Source of the DNA: Macrococcoides animalis
Lineage (GTDB): Bacteria > Bacillota > Bacilli > Staphylococcales > Staphylococcaceae
Direction: 5' to 3'
Assembly: GCF_047425875.1 (NCBI RefSeq)
Contig: NZ_CP179727.1
Location: 806,001-870,000, forward strand
Length of the DNA stretch: 64,000 bases
A program made the position numbers and the translations under genes. Positions 57,504-64,000 of this stretch are shown piece by piece. Numbering within the stretch: position 1 is the first letter of the stretch; each line of letters begins with the position of its first letter. The notes under the pieces are model-generated. The model ran no database searches. It saw only the letters and a list, made by a program, of their open reading frames with translations, and was not told where the DNA came from.

Positions 57504-57529
57504 ATTGTATCGTCTTTATAGCGCTTACA
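57504..57529 (-). promoter_or_regulatory. nos operon promoter region with cre-like site
   Basis: On the minus strand TGTAAGCGCTATAA (57529-57516) matches the cre consensus with one mismatch, just upstream of TACAAT (57509-57504). No convincing -35 is visible. The rest of the 57530-57715 spacer is AT-rich, with TTTGTGAAA/TTTTGTAAA repeats and no gene. Confidence 0.4.
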
Positions 57530-57715
57530 TCTCTCAAATTTGTGAAAAAATTTTGTAAATATTATTTCTAAATTTTGAACTTTATAATTTATCCCCTAAT
57601 ATTCAATATTTGTCTATTTACTTTCTTATTTCATAGCACTTTGGTAAGATATAATACTTTTTAAATAAAGACTTCTATAATTGTAAATATAATGGGCTTA
57701 TAAAAAAGGCATAAT

Positions 57716-57743
57716 AAAAGGAATGGATTAATCCATTCCTTTT
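57716..57743 (-). terminator. scrA terminator
   Basis: AAAAGGAATGGATT joined to AATCCATTCCTTTT, a perfect palindrome downstream of the PTS gene. Confidence 0.85.
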
Positions 57744-57786
57744 ACGTCTAACTATTCAAATGTATCCATCTAGAATCTGAGATGCA

Positions 57787-59229
57787 TTATGCTTCTTCTT
57801 CAATCTCTTTATTTTTAGGACGTTTTGATAGGATAAAAGTTGTAACAAATGCGACGATAATTGCAATTGCCATTGCAATAGCATAATTGATATAGCTACC
57901 TGGTGCGATTGAGATGATACCAGGTAATCCTGCAGCACCTAATGCAGTCGCTTTAACTTGCATGAGTCCAATATATGCTGAGCCCACTGCTGAACCAATT
58001 ATGGCGCCAATGAATGGGTAACGTAATTTTAAGTTAACTCCGAACATCGCTGGTTCTGTAATACCTAATAATGCTGAAATACCTGCTGCTGACGAAATAC
58101 CTTTTAATTTTTCATTTTTAGTAATGAATAATACTGCTAAAGTTGCTGCACCTTGAGATACATTGTTCATCGCTGCGATCGGGAAAATGAATGAGCCACC
58201 TGTTTTTGCAGCGTCTGCAATCAGTTGCGTTTCGACTGCGATGAATGAGTGGTGCATACCTGTAATTACAATTGGTGCATAGAAGAATCCAAAAATCATT
58301 GCTCCAACAAATCCACCTGTTTCATATAACCAAGTTAAACCATCTGTTAAATAGTTACCAGCTGTTCTTGTTAATGGTCCAACAAATAAGAATGTTAAGA
58401 AACCAGTAGTGAATAATGCGATTAAAGGTGTCGTTAAGTTATCTAACCATGATGGTGTAATCTTACGTAAGTTTTTCTCGATTGTTGCTAAAATCCAACT
58501 CGCTACTAAAATCGGTAACACTTGTCCTTGATACCCTACACTTTGAACTTTTAATCCGAGTAAATCCCAGGCTGGAATTTCTTTACCTGCAGCAGTGTAT
58601 TTCGGAAAGTCATATCCATTTAATAAATCTGGATGCACTAAGATCATACCGAGTGCTGCACCTAAATACGGGTTACCACCAAAACGTTTCGCTGCACTAA
58701 ATCCAATTAAAATCGGTAAGAAGACAAATGGTGCATTGGCCAATAAATTAATGAAATCTGCTAAACCTGCAAGTCCTGGATTTGCTTCAATGACAGTTGT
58801 TTTTCCTGGATAGAATAGACCCGGTGCTGTAAATAAGTTATTGATCCCCATTAACAAACCACCAGCTACGATTGCTGGAATGATTGGTACGAAGATATCT
58901 GATAACATTTTTACGAATTGTTGTAATGGATTCATCTTTTTCGTTGATTTAGAAGCAACTTCTGATTTTGTTGCTGCATCCATTCCAGTGATTTTACTCA
59001 TTTCATTGAATACGGTATTAACTGTACCTGCCCCAATTATAATTTGATATTGTCCGGCTGATGAAAATGTACCTTTGACAGCATCCATATTATCTAAAGC
59101 TTTTTGATCGACGATACTTTCATCTTTTAGTGCCAAACGTAAACGAGTAGAACAATGTGCCATTGCATCGATATTTTCTTTCCCACCAATTGCTGCAAGA
59201 ATGTCTTTTGAAACTTGATTGTAATCCAT
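57787..59229 (-). CDS. scrA: PTS EIIBC, sucrose-type (ScrA)
   Basis: A 480-residue PTS permease that takes up and phosphorylates a sugar, most likely sucrose. The EIIB domain starts with YNQVSKDILAAIGGKENID and has the phosphorylated Cys26 in HCSTRLRL; the EIIC domain (about residues 110-470) has some ten helices, with VITGMHHSFIAVETQL. The order IIB-IIC without a IIA domain and the 480-residue length equal those of Staphylococcus xylosus ScrA as I recall it. IIA must be supplied in trans. No scrB (sucrase) or scrR lies next to it. A trehalose or MurNAc specificity is the alternative. Confidence 0.82.
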   Translation of the reverse strand: MDYNQVSKDILAAIGGKENIDAMAHCSTRLRLALKDESIVDQKALDNMDAVKGTFSSAGQYQIIIGAGTVNTVFNEMSKITGMDAATKSEVASKSTKKMNPLQQFVKMLSDIFVPIIPAIVAGGLLMGINNLFTAPGLFYPGKTTVIEANPGLAGLADFINLLANAPFVFLPILIGFSAAKRFGGNPYLGAALGMILVHPDLLNGYDFPKYTAAGKEIPAWDLLGLKVQSVGYQGQVLPILVASWILATIEKNLRKITPSWLDNLTTPLIALFTTGFLTFLFVGPLTRTAGNYLTDGLTWLYETGGFVGAMIFGFFYAPIVITGMHHSFIAVETQLIADAAKTGGSFIFPIAAMNNVSQGAATLAVLFITKNEKLKGISSAAGISALLGITEPAMFGVNLKLRYPFIGAIIGSAVGSAYIGLMQVKATALGAAGLPGIISIAPGSYINYAIAMAIAIIVAFVTTFILSKRPKNKEIEEEA

Positions 59230-59243
59230 TTTACTTCCTCCTT

Positions 59244-59257
59244 TGGAACCGGTTCCA
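59244..59257. promoter_or_regulatory. LacI-family (ScrR-like) operator
   Basis: Perfect 14-bp palindrome TGGAACCGGTTCCA immediately upstream of the AGGAGG RBS of scrA; its central CG and spacing are typical of LacI-family repressors of sugar genes. Confidence 0.75.
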
Positions 59258-59306
59258 TTTTAGTTTAAAAAAATATGTCAGTGAACTTTGCGATTAATTT
59301 AAATTT

Positions 59307-59343
59307 ATCTTACTCTGAAAATCAATTCCTGTCAACGCTTTCA
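59307..59343 (-). promoter_or_regulatory. scrA promoter with cre over the -35
   Basis: TTGACA (59335-59330), 17-nt spacer and TAAGAT (59312-59307) on the minus strand. TGAAAGCGTTGACA (59343-59330) matches the cre consensus TGWAANCGNTNWCA at every position and contains the -35. Confidence 0.8.
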
Positions 59344-59385
59344 TTTAATATTTTTTCGTTTATCTTGGAAACTTAATAAAAATAA

Positions 59386-59411
59386 TGCACGGTTCGACTT
59401 TGAACCGTGCA
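59386..59411 (-). terminator. Terminator of the aco operon
   Basis: TGCACGGTTC, 6-nt loop, GAACCGTGCA with a minus-strand T-rich run, downstream of acoC. Confidence 0.88.
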
Positions 59412-59429
59412 AAGTAGTTACATTCAAAA

Positions 59430-60728
59430 TTATAGTACTAATAGATATGGATTTTCGATGTATTTAATTAATGATGTTAAGAAGTTTGCGCCATCTGCTC
59501 CATCAACAATTTGATGATCAATTGTTAAACTAAATGGCAAGATTTTCGCTTCTTTTACCTTTCCATCTACTAATTTTAACTCTTTTTGTAATGAGCCAAC
59601 ACCTAAGATACCTACTTCAGGTGCGTTCAACACTGGTGTGAAGTATTCGATACCTGATGTTCCGATATTAGTGATTGTAAATGTACCGCCGCTCATCTTA
59701 TCGCTCTCTAAGCTACCATTTCTAGCTGCATCAGATAATTCAACAATTTGTGCTGCGATATCACCAATTGATTTGCTAGCAGCATCAAGAATTACTGGTA
59801 CCATTAAACCATCATCAAGTGATGTTGCAATACCGATATTCACAGTATCATGTTTCTCTAAAGTACCATCTTTATATGTGCTGTTCATTTTAATATCGTC
59901 TTTTAATGCAAGTGATACAGCTTTTGTAATTAAAGCAGTCACTGTTACTTTAATATCTAAACCGCTATTACTCACTTCATCTTTTAATGTTTTATTAAAC
60001 TTGAATAATTTATCTGCATTTGCTTTTTGATGTAATGTTAATTGTGCAGTTGTTTGTAAACTATTCATCATGTTTGATGCAATGGCACTACGCATTGGAC
60101 TTAAGTTTTTAGGTGTTACAGATTGTGGTACTGCTACTTGAGCGACATTTTGTTGAGGACTTGCAGATTGAGCAGGTGCTTTCTCAACGTCGCGTTTCGT
60201 AATACGTCCGTTACCACCAGTACCTTTAATTTGCGTATAATCTATGCCTTTTTCTTTTGCAATTTTCTTTGCTAATGGTGTGATAAAGACACGTTTAGCA
60301 GATACATTTCCTTGTTCAGTTGGATGTTTCTCTTCTTCAATTGCATTTTGGTTAATTTCATTATCATGTGTACGTTCAAAGCTATCAGATTTCTCTGCGG
60401 CATCTTGTATCGCTTGACGTTCATTTGTAGGTTCACCAGATTCACTTAATGCTTCGTCGTCTCCTGATGCCTTACTTACTGCTGATTCACCTTCAACGCC
60501 AATAAGACCCATTTGATCACCGACTTTTGCAAGCCCTCCTGCTTCAACCGTAATTTCAATTAAAGTGCCATCTGCTGGTGACTCAACATCCATCGTTAAC
60601 TTTTCAGAGGCAATCATACATACAGCTTCGCCTTTTTTCACTGCATCTCCTACTGATTTATACCATTCATCAATTGTTCCTTCTGTCATGGTCATACCTA
60701 GTTTAGGCATATTGATACGTTTACTCAT
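59430..60728 (-). CDS. acoC: Acetoin dehydrogenase E2 (dihydrolipoamide acetyltransferase)
   Basis: A 432-residue E2 subunit that transfers the acetyl group from lipoamide to CoA. Domains: lipoyl domain (about 1-80) with lipoyl Lys43 in SEKLTMDVES, an acidic Ser/Glu linker, a peripheral-subunit-binding domain (ITPLAKKIAKEKGIDY, about 147-185), a Pro/Gln/Ala linker and the catalytic domain with DHQIVDGADG near residue 400. The start at 60728 has GAGGTG 6 nt upstream; an in-frame GTG three codons earlier overlaps that RBS. Fourth in the operon. A branched-chain or pyruvate E2 is less likely from context. Confidence 0.9.
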   Translation of the reverse strand: MSKRINMPKLGMTMTEGTIDEWYKSVGDAVKKGEAVCMIASEKLTMDVESPADGTLIEITVEAGGLAKVGDQMGLIGVEGESAVSKASGDDEALSESGEPTNERQAIQDAAEKSDSFERTHDNEINQNAIEEEKHPTEQGNVSAKRVFITPLAKKIAKEKGIDYTQIKGTGGNGRITKRDVEKAPAQSASPQQNVAQVAVPQSVTPKNLSPMRSAIASNMMNSLQTTAQLTLHQKANADKLFKFNKTLKDEVSNSGLDIKVTVTALITKAVSLALKDDIKMNSTYKDGTLEKHDTVNIGIATSLDDGLMVPVILDAASKSIGDIAAQIVELSDAARNGSLESDKMSGGTFTITNIGTSGIEYFTPVLNAPEVGILGVGSLQKELKLVDGKVKEAKILPFSLTIDHQIVDGADGANFLTSLIKYIENPYLLVL

Positions 60729-60743
60729 TATAGTCACCTCGCT

Positions 60744-61766
60744 TTATTTTAAATCTTCGATAATTTCTGCTGCTTCTTTTAATACTTTTTCTTTATTCGG
60801 AATGTATAAAGCTTCTAAATTTGCTGCGAATGGGACTGGTACATGTGGAGCTGTAATTACTTTGACTGGCCCATCTAAGTGATCAAACATTTTATCGCCG
60901 ACAACTGCTGCAATTGAGTGTCCTGTTGAGCTTTGTGGATTTGCCTCATCAATTACAATCAATCGATTTGTTTTTTCTACTGAGTTCATTATTGTTTCTT
61001 GGTCCCAAGGTGCAACAGTAACTAAATCAATTACTTCTACAGATACCCCTTGGCCTTCTAATTCATCGGCTACTTCAAGTGCTACATGTACCATCTTACC
61101 GATGGCAACGATTGATAAATCTTCGCCTTCACGTACAATTTTTGCTTTACCAATCTCTACCGTATAATATTCTTCAGGCACTTCGCCTTTCATACCGTAT
61201 AACGTCTTATCTTCAGAAAATACAACTAAATTATCATCTTCAACTGCTGCGAGTAATAAACCTTTTGCGTCATATGGATTTGAAGGAACTACGACTTTTA
61301 TACCTGGAATCGCTCCGAACATACCATACAATGATTGACTATGTTGCGCGGCTGCAGATGCACCTGCACCATGAACAGTACGCATTGTCATTGGAATTTT
61401 AGCTTTTCCTCCAAACATATAACGCATTTTTGAACCTTGGTTCAGCAATGCATCTAATGCATATCCAATGAAGTCATTGAACATTAACTCTACGATGGGA
61501 CGTAAACCTGTCGCTGCCGCTCCGACACCTGCACCAACGTAGTTTTGCTCTGCAATAGGCGTATCGATTACACGATCACGTCCGTATTTACCTACAATCC
61601 CTTTTGTAAGACCAAATACGCCACCCCATGCTTCATCACCCTTTAGGTGCTCAACTGTATTACCACCGGCAACGTCTTCACCCATTAAAATCACTGTGTC
61701 ATCTTTCTCCATCGCTTGGTCAATACCTTCAGTCACTGCCTGCATAAATGTAAGTTCTCTTGTCAT
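60744..61766 (-). CDS. acoB: Acetoin dehydrogenase E1 beta subunit
   Basis: A 340-residue transketolase-like E1-beta. The family start MTRELTFMQAVTEGIDQAME, then VILMGEDVAGGNTVEHLKG, DRVIDTPIAEQNYVG, AQHSQSLYGMFGAIPGIKV and the C-terminal DEANPQSSTGHSIAA. It forms a heterotetramer with AcoA and a TPP active site. The start at 61766 has AGGAGG 8 nt upstream; the frame is open eight codons further. It follows acoA by 13 nt. Confidence 0.92.
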   Translation of the reverse strand: MTRELTFMQAVTEGIDQAMEKDDTVILMGEDVAGGNTVEHLKGDEAWGGVFGLTKGIVGKYGRDRVIDTPIAEQNYVGAGVGAAATGLRPIVELMFNDFIGYALDALLNQGSKMRYMFGGKAKIPMTMRTVHGAGASAAAQHSQSLYGMFGAIPGIKVVVPSNPYDAKGLLLAAVEDDNLVVFSEDKTLYGMKGEVPEEYYTVEIGKAKIVREGEDLSIVAIGKMVHVALEVADELEGQGVSVEVIDLVTVAPWDQETIMNSVEKTNRLIVIDEANPQSSTGHSIAAVVGDKMFDHLDGPVKVITAPHVPVPFAANLEALYIPNKEKVLKEAAEIIEDLK

Positions 61767-61779
61767 GATTTTATCCTCC

Positions 61780-62730
61780 TTAATCCGCATAGACGTCTTC
61801 TAATAATGAAGACTCGTCTGGTAATGGACTATTTTCTGCAAATTGTACTGCTTCCTCTATTAATGCTTTTACTTCATCTTCGATTTTTTTGGCTTCGTCC
61901 TCTGTCATCCATTTTTCTTTCAATGCACGCTCTTTAAAAATAACAATCGGATCTAAATCACGTAGTTCATCATTATCTGATTTGTAACTTTGTGCATCTC
62001 CTTCAAAGTGACCATAGTTACGATATGTCTTACATTCAATTAATGTTGGACCTTCTCCAGCTTTTGCTCGCTTTACTGCTTCAACCATTACTTCATTTAC
62101 AGCAATGACATCTTTACCATCAACGTGATGTCCAGGCATATTATAAGCTGAGGCACGTTCTGCTACTGTTTCTGAGGCAGATGCATATCTATGTGGTGTC
62201 GCTTCACCAAATCCGTTATTTTCACATACAAAGATGACAGGTAAATTTAATATTGAGGCAAAGTTTAATCCTTCATGGAATGTCCCCTCGTTTGATGCAC
62301 CATCACCAAAGAAACACACTGCAACAGCATCTTGTTTTAATGTTTTAACAGAAAGTCCTGCACCATTAGCTAGTGGGAAACCAGCACCCACAATACCATT
62401 CGCTCCTAAAATACCTTTTTCAACTTCGGCAATATGCATTGAACCACCTTTACCTTTGTTCAGTCCATCTTTGCGACCATAAATCTCAGCCATCATCCCT
62501 AAAATGTCGCAATCTTTCGCAATTGCATGTCCATGACCACGATGGGTACTTGTAATATAATCTGCATCATTTAATTCTGCACACGCACCGACTGCAACAG
62601 CTTCCTCACCTGCATATAAATGTACGAATCCAGGAATCGTCCCCGTTAAAAAGATTCTATGCACTTCATCCTCAAATTCACGAATTTCATTCATTTTACG
62701 GTAAATCCATAGCGCTTTTTCTTTTTCCAT
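61780..62730 (-). CDS. acoA: Acetoin dehydrogenase E1 alpha subunit
   Basis: A 316-residue TPP-dependent E1-alpha that oxidatively cleaves acetoin. The TPP motif runs from GDGASNEG to CENN (about residues 145-175). Acetoin-type features are the short length (pyruvate E1-alpha is about 50 residues longer), KGGSMHI, and IECKTYRNYGHFEGDAQSY near the C-terminus. GGGAGG lies 7 nt before the ATG. Second gene after the lipoamide dehydrogenase gene. Confidence 0.92.
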   Translation of the reverse strand: MEKEKALWIYRKMNEIREFEDEVHRIFLTGTIPGFVHLYAGEEAVAVGACAELNDADYITSTHRGHGHAIAKDCDILGMMAEIYGRKDGLNKGKGGSMHIAEVEKGILGANGIVGAGFPLANGAGLSVKTLKQDAVAVCFFGDGASNEGTFHEGLNFASILNLPVIFVCENNGFGEATPHRYASASETVAERASAYNMPGHHVDGKDVIAVNEVMVEAVKRAKAGEGPTLIECKTYRNYGHFEGDAQSYKSDNDELRDLDPIVIFKERALKEKWMTEDEAKKIEDEVKALIEEAVQFAENSPLPDESSLLEDVYAD

Positions 62731-62747
62731 TGTTAGTTCCTCCCTTA

Positions 62748-64000
62748 TTATGATTGATGAATGCTTAATCCAAAGAAATCTTCAGCACTTTCTCCAATTG
62801 ATTCTGATACGGTTGGATGCGCAAATATTTGATGTGATAATTCATCCATTGTTCCTTCTGAATTTTTTACTGCTAAAATCGTACTGATTAGCTCTGTTGC
62901 ATGTGCTCCACAAATAACTGCACCTAAGATTTCTCCATATTTCTTATCACTAATTATTTTTACAAATCCTGATGCATCTCCATATGCGATTGCTTTACCA
63001 TTGCCAGCAAGATTGTACATAGTTACTTTCACGTCATAATCTATTTTAGCTTCCTCTTCACTTAATCCAAAAGAAGCAATCTCAGGAGTTGTGTATACGC
63101 AACGTGGTATTTTAGTTTGATCGAGCTTGCGAGGGTTATTTTTAGCAATATGGTCTGCAGCTACAAATCCTTCATGACTTGCAGCATGCGCTAATTGATA
63201 ACCAGGAATGATATCTCCAATTGCATAAATATGATTTTGTGATGTTTGCATATAATCGTTCACTTCAATGAACTTTTTATTTTCAGTGAGTTTGATACCT
63301 AAGTTATTCGCTAATTCTAAATTTGTATTACGTCCTGTGGCGATGAGTAATTTTTCAAATTGAATTGTTTCCTTATCAACTTTAATTTTGTTTTTTTCTA
63401 TGTTTGAAATCTTGGCTTTTGTGATAATTGTAATACCTTCTTGTTCTAGGTGCTTTTCTACTAATTGACGTGCAGTTTTATCTTCAGTCATTAAAATGTC
63501 ATCTGCGACTTCTATAAGTGTCACTTTCGTTCCAAGTGGTGCGAATGCTTGTGCCATTTCAACACCAATCACGCCACCACCTACGATGACGAGTGATTTC
63601 GGTAAAGACTCCCACGTGAAGATTGAATCCGTTGTATCAAATTCAACTTTTTCTAATCCTTGAATTGGTGGAATAAAAGGCTGTGATCCAGTTGCTAAAA
63701 TAATGTTTTCAGCCGAAATTTTATTTCTCCCATATGCAATATCATGATTTTTAATCTCAGTTACAAAATCACTAATAACTTCCACACCATTCTTCTTTAG
63801 TAAATATCCAACTCCATTGACAAGTTGTGAAACAACATTGTCTTTGTAATCTTTCACTTTCGAGTAATCTAACTGCACATTTTTTGTGGTGATTCCAAAC
63901 TTCTCTGCTTCTTTGATTGTCGACATGACTTCTGAAATTCTGAGCATTGCTTTAGAAGGAATACAACCAACGTTTAGACAAGTCCCACCTAAACTTTTCC
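62748..64000 (-). CDS. acoL: Dihydrolipoyl dehydrogenase E3 of the aco operon (5' end beyond window)
   Basis: The frame is open to the right edge, so the N-terminus lies outside. The first visible residues are KSLGGTCLNVGCIPSKAML, containing the redox disulfide C-LNVG-C of dihydrolipoyl dehydrogenases, which shows that the Met at 63947 is internal. A second nucleotide-binding site (VIVGGGVIGVEMAQAF), the FAD-binding IYAIGDI, and the C-terminal catalytic HPTVSES follow. It reoxidises the lipoamide of AcoC using NAD. It precedes acoA by 17 nt, so the operon order is lpd-acoA-acoB-acoC. Confidence 0.93.
   Translation of the reverse strand, partial: KSLGGTCLNVGCIPSKAMLRISEVMSTIKEAEKFGITTKNVQLDYSKVKDYKDNVVSQLVNGVGYLLKKNGVEVISDFVTEIKNHDIAYGRNKISAENIILATGSQPFIPPIQGLEKVEFDTTDSIFTWESLPKSLVIVGGGVIGVEMAQAFAPLGTKVTLIEVADDILMTEDKTARQLVEKHLEQEGITIITKAKISNIEKNKIKVDKETIQFEKLLIATGRNTNLELANNLGIKLTENKKFIEVNDYMQTSQNHIYAIGDIIPGYQLAHAASHEGFVAADHIAKNNPRKLDQTKIPRCVYTTPEIASFGLSEEEAKIDYDVKVTMYNLAGNGKAIAYGDASGFVKIISDKKYGEILGAVICGAHATELISTILAVKNSEGTMDELSHQIFAHPTVSESIGESAEDFFGLSIHQS

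Overview
The window looks like a chromosomal segment of a low-GC Gram-positive coccus of the family Staphylococcaceae, most likely Macrococcus or a close relative. Evidence: an IsaB-like secreted antigen, a staphylococcal rRNA-tRNA cluster (16S-23S-5S-Asn-Glu-Val-Tyr-Gln-Lys), the cdaA-cdaR-glmM / glmS / rocF / mrp-kbaA neighbourhood, strong AGGAGG-type ribosome binding sites and AT-rich spacers. The genus is an inference from remembered family resemblance; no database search was possible.

Layout. 1-2.2 kb: a truncated P-loop helicase-like gene resembling the helicases that precede Z1 domains in restriction-linked systems, preceded by a roughly 60-bp tandem array in which every unit carries a hairpin, and a lipoprotein. 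2.3-9.0 kb: accessory genes, including a CPBP protease, glycerate kinase, an esterase, two paralogous small membrane proteins and three secreted IsaB-like proteins. 9.2-17.7 kb: cell-wall precursor and signalling block: glmS behind a glmS ribozyme, the cdaA-cdaR-glmM operon (c-di-AMP synthesis coupled to glucosamine-1-phosphate), an HTH-TPR regulator, an ArsR-type regulator and arginase. 17.8-23.8 kb: rRNA operon and six tRNAs, all read leftward from a near-consensus promoter. 23.8-28.6 kb: MFS transporter, kbaA, mrp/salA and a cytoplasmic alpha-amylase.

28.7-53.8 kb is a mosaic of short transcription units: MarR plus ring-cleaving dioxygenase, galE, amidohydrolase, zinc metallopeptidase, an orphan HlyD-like adaptor, a UDP-sugar pyrophosphorylase, AlkD and Tag DNA repair enzymes, several transporters, an SDR with two small ABM-fold proteins (the first keeps the IsdG-type Asn-Trp-His triad), ChrA, a DUF402 protein, a metallo-beta-lactamase-fold hydrolase, and a stand-alone ATPase. 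A 33-codon hydrophobic peptide gene overlaps the start of a TPR gene at 46.4 kb.

53.9-57.5 kb is a tightly overlapping nosL-nosD-nosL-nosY-nosF accessory operon with no nosZ in view. 57.8-59.3 kb is a sucrose-type PTS gene with a readable CcpA/LacI-family promoter. 59.4-64.0 kb is an acetoin dehydrogenase operon (lpd-acoA-acoB-acoC), cut by the right edge. The carbon-use genes (scrA, the nos operon, rocF) all show cre-like sites, suggesting shared catabolite control.
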